This document shows positions 56,725-64,000 of a stretch of DNA of 64,000 bases, one piece after another (the stretch's first letter is position 1; every line of letters begins with the position of its first letter). The position numbers were made by a program, and so were the translations under genes. This DNA is from Virgibacillus sp. MSJ-26 (GTDB taxonomy: Bacteria; Bacillota; Bacilli; Bacillales; Amphibacillaceae): assembly GCF_018918075.1 (NCBI RefSeq), contig NZ_JAHLPW010000009.1:90130-154129 (forward strand), read 5' to 3'. Below the pieces are notes generated by a model, which did not search any database, had not been told where the DNA came from, and worked only from the letters and a program-made list of their open reading frames with translations.

Positions 56725-57745
56725 CTCGAATGACCTCCACTTCTACAGAGGTTTCGTTTAAAATATAGTCAACACTCCGCTTCATTTCTTGTTCTTCTCC
56801 TTCAATTTGAACTATCAGCATCCCATATGCTCCACTTTGGGTCTGTGCAATCTTACCTTGTAAAATATTTATATCAACATTGAATGTTTTAACGATTTTA
56901 CTAATAAGAGCATTGTTAGTTGTTTCGCCAATAAAATGTAAACGGGTAATCAATCCATTTTGATAATTTTTAATTAAGTAATCAATATCTTCTATTTCTT
57001 CTGTATCCCCCATAATCTGGCTAACAAATTTTTTAGTGACTAGTTGTTTCGGCTTGGAAAATACATCTAGAACATTCCCGATTTCTACTATCCTTCCAGA
57101 CTCCATAACAGCTACACGATCACATATTTTACGAATGACATGCATTTCATGAGTAATAAGTATAATGGTTAACCCTAATTTCTTATTAATATCCACTAGC
57201 AGTTCTAATATGGATTTGGTTGTTTCAGGATCAAGAGCAGACGTTGCTTCATCACAAAGTAATACGCTCGGTTCATTTGCTAGGGCTCTTGCAATTCCGA
57301 CTCGTTGTTTTTGACCACCACTTAGCTGAGAGGGATAAGATGATTCTTTACCAGTTAAGCCTACTAGATCAATGAGTTCTTTTACACGCTTAGTCTGATC
57401 TTCTTTAGGCACTTTGGCGATTTCGAGTGGAAAAGCGATGTTTTCTGCAACTGTGCGAGACCAAAGTAAGTTAAAATGTTGGAATATCATACCGATATTT
57501 TGTCTGGCTAATCTTAGATCATTTGCCTCAAGGGTAGTCATGTCTCTATCATTAATATAAACTTCTCCACTTGAAGGTTCCTCAAGTCTGTTTAACAATC
57601 TTACAAATGTACTTTTTCCAGCCCCGCTATATCCAATGACACCGAAGATCTCTCCTTTTTTTATATCAAGGGTCAGGTCATCAACAGCTGTAGTTTTTCT
57701 GTCCTTTGATGTAAATATTTTGCTTAAACCCTTAATTGATATCAA
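56714..57745 (-). CDS. metN: Methionine ABC transporter ATPase MetN
   Basis: ATPase of 343 residues. Walker A GYSGAGKSTFVRLL, signature QLSGGQKQRVGIARAL and Walker B VLLCDEATSALDPET are intact. The C-terminal NIL domain (ISKIVKTFNVDINILQGKIA) binds methionine and mediates feedback inhibition in this family. First gene of the operon, preceded by the SAM-I riboswitch and its terminator. Confidence 0.96.
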   Translation of the reverse strand: MISIKGLSKIFTSKDRKTTAVDDLTLDIKKGEIFGVIGYSGAGKSTFVRLLNRLEEPSSGEVYINDRDMTTLEANDLRLARQNIGMIFQHFNLLWSRTVAENIAFPLEIAKVPKEDQTKRVKELIDLVGLTGKESSYPSQLSGGQKQRVGIARALANEPSVLLCDEATSALDPETTKSILELLVDINKKLGLTIILITHEMHVIRKICDRVAVMESGRIVEIGNVLDVFSKPKQLVTKKFVSQIMGDTEEIEDIDYLIKNYQNGLITRLHFIGETTNNALISKIVKTFNVDINILQGKIAQTQSGAYGMLIVQIEGEEQEMKRSVDYILNETSVEVEVIRDAN

Positions 57746-57769
57746 CGCTATTCCTCCTAATTGGTAAAT

Positions 57770-57807
57770 AAAAAAGTCTTTCTGTATGAGAACAGAAAGA
57801 CTTTTTT
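57770..57807 (-). terminator. Riboswitch-controlled terminator in the metNIQ leader
   Basis: AAAAAAGTCTTTCTGT and ACAGAAAGACTTTTTT form a long perfect stem with the T-run built in. It lies between the SAM aptamer and metN. Confidence 0.93.
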
Positions 57808-57824
57808 ATTTATATCTTTAAGTT

Positions 57825-57936
57825 CTCTCATCTTTCAAAGCATTATCGCTTTGCAGGATTTAGCACCTTTTCAAAAAAACTGTTGAAGGTTGCCGCGGTT
57901 TCGTAGGGCCAGTCCCTCCGCCGCTCTTAATAAGAG
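57825..57936 (-). ncRNA. SAM-I riboswitch (S-box)
   Basis: On the minus strand the element opens CTCTTAT, then AGAGCGGCGGAGGGACTGGC, CCTACGAAACCGCGGCAACC, a variable hairpin, AAGGTGCTAAATCCTGC and AAAGCGATAATGCTTTGA, and closes with GATGAGAG. The opening CTCTTAT pairs with the closing ATGAGAG as P1. These are the conserved S-box blocks. It should switch off metNIQ when S-adenosylmethionine is plentiful. Confidence 0.97.
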
Positions 57937-58034
57937 ATTTAATTAATTTAGTTTTATTTATAAGATTTATATTACCATTCAATTTATATGGTGTCAATCC
58001 TTTATCTCTTCCGAGTCTTATATTCCTTTTTCTA

Positions 58035-58484
58035 TCAATGTTTCCACTGAAATTCTTCTTGTTCCAAATAATCTCGAGCCGCGTCATATGTCGCAAAAGT
58101 TGCTTCCAGTAAATCTGCAACATAGACATTCCATGAATCAAAATCATTTTTTAATATCAACTCATTACCGTGTTTATCAATCCATATCTGTTCAATCGGT
58201 TCTTGTTCCGATAAAGAATCAATCGAATCTCTGATGATTTTGCGGAGAGTCTCTTCTGTAAAATCACGAATATTGACCATTCCTTTTACATCAGTTTCAT
58301 ATAGATCTTTCATATCTCCTGCGTATACAAATCCATTTCCATTAGGATGCAAGCGATAAACTACAATCTTTTTATCCTTAACGCTCTCTTCATAGTGAAA
58401 ATTCACCCGCCCTAACGAAATATCAACCCTCGTCAATTCTGTAAATGAATCAATAATGTTCAATTTTTCATTAAATGTAAGCAT
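58035..58484 (-). CDS. yusD: YusD-like protein of unknown function
   Basis: A 149-residue acidic cytoplasmic protein without known catalytic motifs. It reads FHYEESVKDKKIVVYRLHPN then GNGFVYAGDMKDLY, and ends RDYLEQEEFQWKH. I name it from its place between yusE and metN, as in B. subtilis, and general resemblance. Function unknown. The ATG at 58484 has GGAGG just upstream. Confidence 0.7.
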   Translation of the reverse strand: MLTFNEKLNIIDSFTELTRVDISLGRVNFHYEESVKDKKIVVYRLHPNGNGFVYAGDMKDLYETDVKGMVNIRDFTEETLRKIIRDSIDSLSEQEPIEQIWIDKHGNELILKNDFDSWNVYVADLLEATFATYDAARDYLEQEEFQWKH

Positions 58485-58528
58485 ATTGCCTCCAATGGTC
58501 ACACTTTCTATATGTGTGTTATCATTTT

Positions 58529-58846
58529 TTACTTTGATAAATGAAATAAACTTGGCTCATATGTTAATAGATAGGTGTATATATTTTGTATTGATTTAAA
58601 AGCATAAATTTTCTCTTTCACTACATTTTCATCTTTAATCAATAGACACGGGACACTTTCGATCATGTTTTCCTGCATAAATTCAGGATGTAAAGAAGCG
58701 TTCATTTCATAAAATAGTTCTCTTTTATGAACGGATTCGATTTTATCTAGCATGCCTCGAGCTATGTGACATGTTCCACAAAATGGGGAGTTAATAAATA
58801 AAAGATAATGACTTTTGTTCAAGATATCGTCATTCACTTGTTGCAT
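58529..58846 (-). CDS. yusE: Thioredoxin-like protein YusE
   Basis: A 105-residue thioredoxin-fold protein. The redox motif is Cys23-Gly-Thr-Cys26 in INSPFCGTCHIARGM, and the cis-Pro region is MIESVPCLLIKDE. It is cytoplasmic. It follows yusF by about 16 bases and precedes yusD, so the three probably form one operon. The ATG at 58846 is preferred over a GTG at 58855. Confidence 0.85.
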   Translation of the reverse strand: MQQVNDDILNKSHYLLFINSPFCGTCHIARGMLDKIESVHKRELFYEMNASLHPEFMQENMIESVPCLLIKDENVVKEKIYAFKSIQNIYTYLLTYEPSLFHLSK

Positions 58847-58862
58847 AGTAATCACCTAGCCT

Positions 58863-59225
58863 TTACATAAGAAAAAATGGATCCACTTTAATATTTTTTG
58901 CTGCTAGAGCCGTTGCAAGTTCTTCGCCTGGGGTGGTTGCCACTTCTTTAAATTCGCTGCTTATATAAATATGTTCAGCATGCGGCAGTTCACGTGTTAA
59001 TTGCTTTCTCAATTTTAAGCCTGAGTCATCCTCGTCTACAAAGATATAGACGTCCTGGTGGTCAAGATCATACGTTTCTAGCAGCTCATCAAACTTTTCT
59101 ATGCCCAATGTGCCGTTTGTACATATAATCGTGACATCTTCAGTAATAACCTTCTCTATTTCTCTTTTATCTGTTAATCCTTCAACAATAATGACTTTTC
59201 CTGTAATTTCAGGAGTCAACGCCAT
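58863..59225 (-). CDS. yusF: Toprim domain protein YusF
   Basis: A 120-residue single Toprim domain, related to the small primase/RNase M5-like Toprim proteins. The metal-binding motifs are visible: Glu in KVIIVEGLTDKREIEKVI and the Asp pair in YIFVDEDDSGLKLRKQLT. Nucleic-acid role is likely but the precise function is unknown. The ATG at 59225 follows GAGGTG. Confidence 0.85.
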   Translation of the reverse strand: MALTPEITGKVIIVEGLTDKREIEKVITEDVTIICTNGTLGIEKFDELLETYDLDHQDVYIFVDEDDSGLKLRKQLTRELPHAEHIYISSEFKEVATTPGEELATALAAKNIKVDPFFLM

Positions 59226-59301
59226 GCACCTCACTGTTATTTCTAACCTTAAAAAATCAATGTATCATTGATTTTTCCATAGATTATGACATAAAGCAAG
59301 A

Positions 59302-59345
59302 AAAAAAGGCTTGCCTTCACCTTTTAAGGAAAGACAGCCTTTTTA
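59302..59345 (-). terminator. Terminator of gcvH
   Basis: AAAAAGGCT..CTTTCC and GGTGAAGG..AGCCTTTTT pair on the minus strand and end in T7. Confidence 0.85.
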
Positions 59346-59362
59346 TATGATATGTGATTTAA

Positions 59363-59746
59363 TTAGTCTTCTTCAACAAACTCTTGATAGCCTTCTGCTG
59401 AAAGCAAATCGTCATACTCAGAGTCATCAGATGGTTCTATAACTACCATCCAAGCTTTTTCATATGGTGATTCATTAACGAATTCAGGACTATCTTCAAG
59501 CTCTTCATTCACTTCGACTACTTTACCACTTAATGGTGCATATAATTCTGAAACTGTTTTAACAGATTCAACACTTCCGAATGGTTCATCTGCTTCAAGT
59601 TCGTCGCCGACTTCAGGAAGCTCAACAAATACTATGTCTCCTAGCTCATCTTGTGCAAAGTCTGTAATACCAATACGTACTTTATCGTCTTCTTTTTTTA
59701 CCCACTCATGTTCTTCAGAATATAATAAGTCCTTAGGTAAATTCAT
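59363..59746 (-). CDS. gcvH: Glycine cleavage system H protein
   Basis: Lipoyl carrier protein of 127 residues. The lipoylated lysine is Lys63 in [17 protein letters not shown]. In B. subtilis GcvH also serves as the intermediate for lipoylation of the 2-oxoacid dehydrogenases. It has its own ribosome binding site and terminator. The other glycine cleavage genes and lipA are not in the window. Confidence 0.96.
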   Translation of the reverse strand: MNLPKDLLYSEEHEWVKKEDDKVRIGITDFAQDELGDIVFVELPEVGDELEADEPFGSVESVKTVSELYAPLSGKVVEVNEELEDSPEFVNESPYEKAWMVVIEPSDDSEYDDLLSAEGYQEFVEED

Positions 59747-59818
59747 TGGCTAATCCCTCCATTATGTAATATCACATTAACTATACAAGTTTACACACAT
59801 TTTTTCTAGTAATTAATC

Positions 59819-60178
59819 TTATGAAAGCCAGGTTTCATTAAACATATCTTCCTTAAATCCCACGGTCACTTTTTCACCGTCTGTTACAATAGGACGTTTA
59901 ATTAACATACCATCAGAAGCTAAGTATTCAGCCATTTCTTGAACACTGGCATCTTTAATCTTATCTTTCATATTAAGTTCACGGTATTTTTTGCCACTTG
60001 TATTAAAAAACTTCTTTGCTTCAAGTCCACTTTTCTCTATAAGATCAAGCAATGTCTTTTTAGAGGGGGGTTCCTCGACTATATGGACGCTTTCGTAATC
60101 TACGTTATTATCTTCAAACCACTTCTTAGCTTTTTTACATGTCCCACAATTCGGATACCAATAAAAAGTCAAAGTCAT
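59819..60178 (-). CDS. yusI: ArsC/Spx family protein YusI
   Basis: A 119-residue protein of the ArsC/Spx/MgsR family. It has Cys11-x2-Cys14 in WYPNCGTCKKAKKW and the family block FFNTSGKKYRELNMKDKI with LIKRPIVTDGEKVTVGFKED. It may be a redox-active regulator or reductase; true arsenate reductase function is unlikely. The ATG at 60178 follows GGGGGTGAG, so the longer open frame is not used. Confidence 0.87.
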   Translation of the reverse strand: MTLTFYWYPNCGTCKKAKKWFEDNNVDYESVHIVEEPPSKKTLLDLIEKSGLEAKKFFNTSGKKYRELNMKDKIKDASVQEMAEYLASDGMLIKRPIVTDGEKVTVGFKEDMFNETWLS

Positions 60179-60328
60179 CTTCTCACCCCCAATATAATAG
60201 ATATTATCTATATCATAGCAAATTTTACCCAATACGCTAAATGATTCGTTCATATCTAGAGGGGGTTGTTTTGAACAATCTAAAATATAATCAAGAGAAG
60301 CCTGCTTTTATTTAAAACTTGAAATAAT

Positions 60329-60361
60329 TAAAGGAAGAGCTTGTAAAGCCCTTCCTTTTTG
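60329..60361 (-). terminator. Terminator of the fad operon
   Basis: AAAGGAAG.GCTT and AAGC.CTTCCTTT pair on the minus strand with a 3-base loop, followed by AATTATTT; 13 bases after the fadE stop. Confidence 0.85.
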
Positions 60362-60373
60362 ATGAATGTTCAA

Positions 60374-62158
60374 TTAAACAGTATATTTTTCTTCTTCAAT
60401 AATTTTCTTAGCAATTTCACGCTTCTTAGCGATAACATTAATCGGCGTGTGACGTGTTAGTTTACGTAAAGATGAAAGCATCATGCGCAAATTATCCCCT
60501 TCTTCGACCGCGATCAGGATTTCTTTTGCGTTTGCTTCAATACGGTTAAATGCTTCTTGTACATAAACTTGAGTGTAAAGTAATTTTTGTGTACTTTTCT
60601 CAACGTCAGAATGATTAATTGCCTTTTCAGTACGAAGAACAGCAGCTTCCATATTGTAAACTTCTGCTACCATATCTGCTAAGTTAGCTAAGATTTCTTG
60701 TTCATTTTCAATCTTTTGCATATATTTCTGTGCTGCTAAACCAGCACCAAGTAGAACGATTTTTTTAGCATTCTTAAGCAAGTACTTTTCTTGCTCAAGT
60801 GGTTCATTACCAACTTCTTCTGGCATCATCATCATAATTTCTTCTTGTAACTTTTGAGCTTCTTGTAATAGAGGCAATTCACCTTTCATAGCTTTTTTCA
60901 ATAGAGTGCCTGGTACGATAAGACGGTTAATTTCGTTTGTTCCTTCAAAAATACGGTTAATTCGAGAGTCACGGTACATACGCTCAACTTCATATTCTTG
61001 CATGTAACCATAACCACCATGTAGCTGAACAGCTTCATCAGCAACATAGTCTAGACACTCTGTAGCTGTATATTTGTTCATAGAGCATTCGATTTGATAT
61101 TCAGCAATTGCTTTTGCTATTTCTTTACCATCTTTTAATTGTTCATCGCTTAGGCTTCCCATTCTTTGTTCGAAAAGACCTACTGTACGGTAGACAGCAC
61201 TTTCGTTTGCATACGTGTCAGCAGCCATTGTAGCTAATTTCTCTTGCGTTAATGAAAAGCTTGAAATTGGTACACCAAATTGCTTACGTTCATTCACATA
61301 TTTAGCAGAAAGCTCAATACCACGTTTTGATCCACCAACACTTCCGATTGCCAGTTTGTATCGCCCGACGTTTAGGATGTTGAACGCAATCTTGTGTCCT
61401 TTCCCTTTTTCTCCTAGTAAGTTCTCAACAGGCACTTCAGCATCTTCTAGAACTAGAGTACGAGTTGATGAAGCTTTAATACCCATTTTCTTTTCTTCCG
61501 GGCCTGTTGACACTCCAGGATAATCCTTTTCAACGATGAATGCTGAGAAATGCTCACCATCGATTTTCGCATAGACAATAAATACGTCAGCAAAAGCTGA
61601 GTTTGTAATCCATTGTTTTTCACCATTTAAAACATAGTGTGTGCCTGCCTCGTTTAATACTGCCTTTGTTTTGGCACCAAGTGCGTCAGAACCTGATCCT
61701 GGTTCAGTTAATGCATAAGCTGCAAGCAATTCACCTGTAGCCAACTTAGGAAGGTACTTTTTCTTTTGATCTTCGTTACCGAAAAATACAATGGGAAGTG
61801 ATCCGATTCCAACATGTGCACCATGAGAAATTGAGAATCCACCTGCACGGCCCATTTTTTCCGTAATCAGTGAGGAACTGATTTTATCTAAACCAAGTCC
61901 ATCGTATTCTTCTGGGATATCGGCACTTAAAAGACCTAACTCCCCAGCTTTGTGTAATAAATCTACTGAATGTTCGAATTCATGATTCTCTAGATTATCA
62001 ATTTTGGGTAGAACTTCTTTAGTAATATAATCATCAGTTGTTTGAGCAATCATCTTATGCTCATCTGAGAAATCTTCTGGAGTTAAAACATCTTCTCCTT
62101 TATAATCTTCAATTAAAAATTCTCCACCTTTGAATAACTTTTCTTTTGTATCGCTCAT
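60374..62158 (-). CDS. fadE: Acyl-CoA dehydrogenase FadE (YusJ type)
   Basis: First oxidation of beta-oxidation, FAD-dependent; 594 residues, the long form with an added C-terminal helical domain. Motifs: SHGAHVGIGSLPIVFFGNED, ALTEPGSGSDALGAKTKAVL, GEKQWITNSAFADVF, and LHGGYGYMQEYEVERMYRDS followed by RIFEGTNEINRLI with the catalytic Glu. The ATG at 62158 has AAAGGAG upstream. Last gene of the fadN-fadA-fadE cluster, but separated from fadA by a repeat element. Confidence 0.95.
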   Translation of the reverse strand: MSDTKEKLFKGGEFLIEDYKGEDVLTPEDFSDEHKMIAQTTDDYITKEVLPKIDNLENHEFEHSVDLLHKAGELGLLSADIPEEYDGLGLDKISSSLITEKMGRAGGFSISHGAHVGIGSLPIVFFGNEDQKKKYLPKLATGELLAAYALTEPGSGSDALGAKTKAVLNEAGTHYVLNGEKQWITNSAFADVFIVYAKIDGEHFSAFIVEKDYPGVSTGPEEKKMGIKASSTRTLVLEDAEVPVENLLGEKGKGHKIAFNILNVGRYKLAIGSVGGSKRGIELSAKYVNERKQFGVPISSFSLTQEKLATMAADTYANESAVYRTVGLFEQRMGSLSDEQLKDGKEIAKAIAEYQIECSMNKYTATECLDYVADEAVQLHGGYGYMQEYEVERMYRDSRINRIFEGTNEINRLIVPGTLLKKAMKGELPLLQEAQKLQEEIMMMMPEEVGNEPLEQEKYLLKNAKKIVLLGAGLAAQKYMQKIENEQEILANLADMVAEVYNMEAAVLRTEKAINHSDVEKSTQKLLYTQVYVQEAFNRIEANAKEILIAVEEGDNLRMMLSSLRKLTRHTPINVIAKKREIAKKIIEEEKYTV

Positions 62159-62254
62159 TATAAGCAACTCCTTTGTTTATGGAATTTATTCTGGCGAGAA
62201 TGGACTGCTATTCTCGTAAGTTATTATTTTTTCATTGTTTTACAAAAACCTATC

Positions 62255-62460
62255 GGGGCGAACGGGTGCTGAAGCCTTTAGTTCCTTTTAGCTTCAGTGC
62301 CCAGCAACTAGCAGGCAAGTTTTGGCATTAAAAAACTTGCGAGACTTCCTTGACCTCCGTGCGATAAGTCAACATCGACTCACTCCGTTCGCCGTGTTTC
62401 CTTTATCTCCTCCGGCTCAGTCCAGTCCGTACGTTACTAAACGGGCACTTCAGGCTTTTG
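62255..62460. repeat. Structured intergenic repeat inside the fad operon
   Basis: The gap between fadA and fadE (62159-62465) contains a GC-richer block. Arms GGGTGCTGAAGC and GCTTCAGTGCCC pair with two mismatches, and GCAAGTTTT (62312 region) pairs perfectly with AAAACTTGC. Blocks such as AACATCGACTCACTCCGTTC and GTCCGTACGTTACTAAACGG recall, from memory, a dispersed repeat in Oceanobacillus/Virgibacillus-type genomes. No coding potential seen. It differs in sequence from the 36-kb repeat. Confidence 0.6.
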
Positions 62461-62465
62461 TTGTT

Positions 62466-63641
62466 TTAAATCAATTCAAATACTCCTGCTGCGCCCATTC
62501 CTCCGCCGATACACATGGTTACAACGCCGTACTGAACATTTCGGCGTTTCATTTCGTGAGTGAGTGTTAGGGTAAGCTTTGTTCCTGTCATTCCAAGCGG
62601 ATGACCAAGAGCAATTGCGCCTCCGTTCACATTAACAATGCTAGGATCTAAATCTAGTGCCTGAATTACTCTAACAGATTGTGAAGCAAATGCTTCGTTT
62701 AACTCAAACAACCCAATGTCAGAGAGCTCTAGGCCGGCCTGTTTGACCGCTTTAGGGATAGCTTCGACAGGGCCAACCCCCATGATTTCCGGTTCAACAC
62801 CTGCTACTGCAAAGGAGCGGAATTTCACTAATGGGGTTAATCCTTCTGCCTCAGCCTTATCGCGATCCATGACAAGTACGGATGCTGCACCATCACTCAT
62901 TTGTGACGAGTTTCCTGCTGTTACCGATCCTTTAACATGGAATGCTGGACGTAACTTCGCAAGAACTTCTTCTGTTGTTCCTGGGCGAACTCCTTCGTCC
63001 ATTTCAAACATGAATGATTTTTCTTCGACCTTATTGTCTTTCCCAATAAAGCGTTCTGCTACTTCTACAGGCACAATTTCATCTTTGAATTTGCCCTCTT
63101 TAATGGCTTGTGCTGCTCGCTTATGACTTTCCGTAGCAAAAGCATCTTGCTCTTCACGTGAAATGTTAAAACGGTTTGCTACCTCTTCGGCAGTATTACC
63201 CATGCCCATGTAATAACCTGGTGCATCTTGCACTAATTTTGTATTTGGTTTTAGAACATGCCCCCCCATGGGAATCAAGCTCATGGATTCCGCTCCGCCT
63301 GCTATAATTGTATCGCTCGCTCCAAGCATTATACGCTCAGCAGCATAGGCAATACTCTGTAGTCCTGAAGAACAATAGCGATTAATCGTTATTCCTGGCA
63401 CGTCTTTACTTAAACCTGCGAGTCCAGCAATGTTACGCGCCATATTCATTCCCTGTTCAGCTTCTGGCATGGCACAGCCAATAATGACATCATCAATCTT
63501 TCCATCATAATTACCCGCACGCTTTAATGTTTCTTTGATTGTTAAAGCGGCAAGATCATCTGGTCTAGTATTGGCAAGCGACCCTCGGTTTGCTTTACCA
63601 ACCGGAGTCCTTGCACCTGAGACAATTACTGCTTCCTTCAC
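62466..63641 (-). CDS. fadA: Acetyl-CoA C-acyltransferase (thiolase) FadA
   Basis: Thiolytic last step of beta-oxidation; 391 residues. The nucleophile is Cys90 in NRYCSSGLQSIAYAAERI; the second set is His in GGAIALGHPLGMTGT and Cys in VVTMCIGGGMGAAGVFE. It follows fadN by 17 bases and starts with ATG after AGAGGGGG. Confidence 0.96.
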   Translation of the reverse strand: MKEAVIVSGARTPVGKANRGSLANTRPDDLAALTIKETLKRAGNYDGKIDDVIIGCAMPEAEQGMNMARNIAGLAGLSKDVPGITINRYCSSGLQSIAYAAERIMLGASDTIIAGGAESMSLIPMGGHVLKPNTKLVQDAPGYYMGMGNTAEEVANRFNISREEQDAFATESHKRAAQAIKEGKFKDEIVPVEVAERFIGKDNKVEEKSFMFEMDEGVRPGTTEEVLAKLRPAFHVKGSVTAGNSSQMSDGAASVLVMDRDKAEAEGLTPLVKFRSFAVAGVEPEIMGVGPVEAIPKAVKQAGLELSDIGLFELNEAFASQSVRVIQALDLDPSIVNVNGGAIALGHPLGMTGTKLTLTLTHEMKRRNVQYGVVTMCIGGGMGAAGVFELI

Positions 63642-63658
63642 AATTTTTCCCCCTCTTC

Positions 63659-64000
63659 TTAATTACGTAATGGTTTTCCTTTTAATAACATGTGTTGCAT
63701 TCTCTGTTGTGTCAACGGTTCACCGATGAGACTCAAGAACGCTTCCCGTTCGAGATCCAACATGGTTTGCTCATCAATCAGCGTACCTTCTTTGATGCGT
63801 CCACCTGATAGAACATAAGCTAGTTTTTCAGCGATTTTCACGTCGTGATCAGAAGCATAGCCACTGAATTTTAGTGATTTTGCACCAAATAACATGGCAG
63901 CATAACCTGCGTCACCAACGACTGGTATTTTTTCACGCTTAGGTGCTTGATAGCCTGCTTTAGCTAAAGCGAGCACTTTTTGTTTAGCATCATAAATTAA
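63659..64000 (-). CDS. fadN: 3-hydroxyacyl-CoA dehydrogenase/enoyl-CoA hydratase FadN, C-terminal part (gene runs off the window)
   Basis: The frame is open through the right window edge, so only the last 113 codons are present. GYAAMLFGAKSLKFSGYASD, HDVKIAEKLAYVLSGG and LDLEREAFLSLIGEPLTQQR match the C-terminus of YusL/FadN, the large beta-oxidation enzyme. It is the first gene of the operon, ahead of fadA and fadE. Confidence 0.88.
   Translation of the reverse strand, partial: LIYDAKQKVLALAKAGYQAPKREKIPVVGDAGYAAMLFGAKSLKFSGYASDHDVKIAEKLAYVLSGGRIKEGTLIDEQTMLDLEREAFLSLIGEPLTQQRMQHMLLKGKPLRN

Noticed and set aside
57860..58147. Minus-strand open frame of 95 codons before metN
   Set aside because: It overlaps the SAM-I aptamer and the end of yusD in another frame; not a gene.
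59819..60178. Arsenate reductase
   Set aside because: CxxC and family blocks fit the YusI/Spx-like group, and no arsenic genes are near.

Overview
The window is AT-rich chromosomal DNA of a spore-forming, menaquinone-respiring member of the Bacillaceae. It carries many families found with Bacillus subtilis yug/yui/yum/yut/yun/yus names, much of it in an order close to B. subtilis as I recall it. There are sporulation-linked genes (YunB, YutH, a YhcN/YlaJ lipoprotein, LytH-like YunA, KapB). A glycine-betaine-type binding protein, an NhaC-type antiporter and a K+ channel hint at a salt-tolerant genus such as Virgibacillus or Oceanobacillus; that placement is inference.

Layout. 0.3-2.2 kb: betaine-type binding lipoprotein and a GNAT acetyltransferase. 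2.3-10.4 kb: menaquinone pathway, menF-menD-menH-menB-menE on the minus strand, divergent from menA and a MenI-like thioesterase. 10.4-11.7 kb: YteA-like protein and ribU under an FMN riboswitch. 11.7-13.3 kb: a gene graveyard with an ISL3 transposase relic, a glutamyl endopeptidase tail and a lipoprotein gene broken in a 7-base homopolymer. 13.3-17.7 kb: a 1445-residue bacillopeptidase F-like protease. 18.2-28.1 kb: M42 peptidase, K+ channel, YugI, pgi, patB, a SodC-like lipoprotein, kapB, HPr, deoD, bioY, yuiD. 28.4-36.0 kb: yuiC, yuiB, yumB, yumC, an FNR-like regulator, yutM, yuzD, yutI, yutH, yutG. 36.4-42.4 kb: yutF, a SufR-like regulator, yutE, an amidase, yutD, yutC, yunA. 42.4-45.9 kb: metS-metP and an NhaC antiporter. 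46.3-49.0 kb: yunB, yunC, yunD. 49.3-54.6 kb: sufC-sufD-sufS-sufU-sufB. 55.2-57.9 kb: metN-metI-metQ behind a SAM-I riboswitch. 58.0-64.0 kb: yusD, yusE, yusF, gcvH, yusI, fadE, fadA and the 3' end of fadN.

Fe-S metabolism is the strongest common thread: the SUF assembly operon, the carriers YutM and YutI, a COG2345 regulator whose three cysteines have the spacing I recall for cyanobacterial SufR, and an FNR-like protein with a plausible four-cysteine set. The suf promoter carries an inverted repeat over its -35 box with CAAC/GTTG half-sites, so a SufR circuit is the best testable idea here. A second thread is riboswitch or repressor control of cofactor and methionine uptake (FMN/ribU, BirA-type operator/bioY, SAM/metNIQ).

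I found no CRISPR array, tRNA, rRNA, prophage or recognisable defence cluster. Most of the window is conserved core genome. The unexplained material lies in the intergenic regions: two structured repeat elements, one possible structured RNA, an orphan terminator, and an attenuator-like hairpin before yumB.
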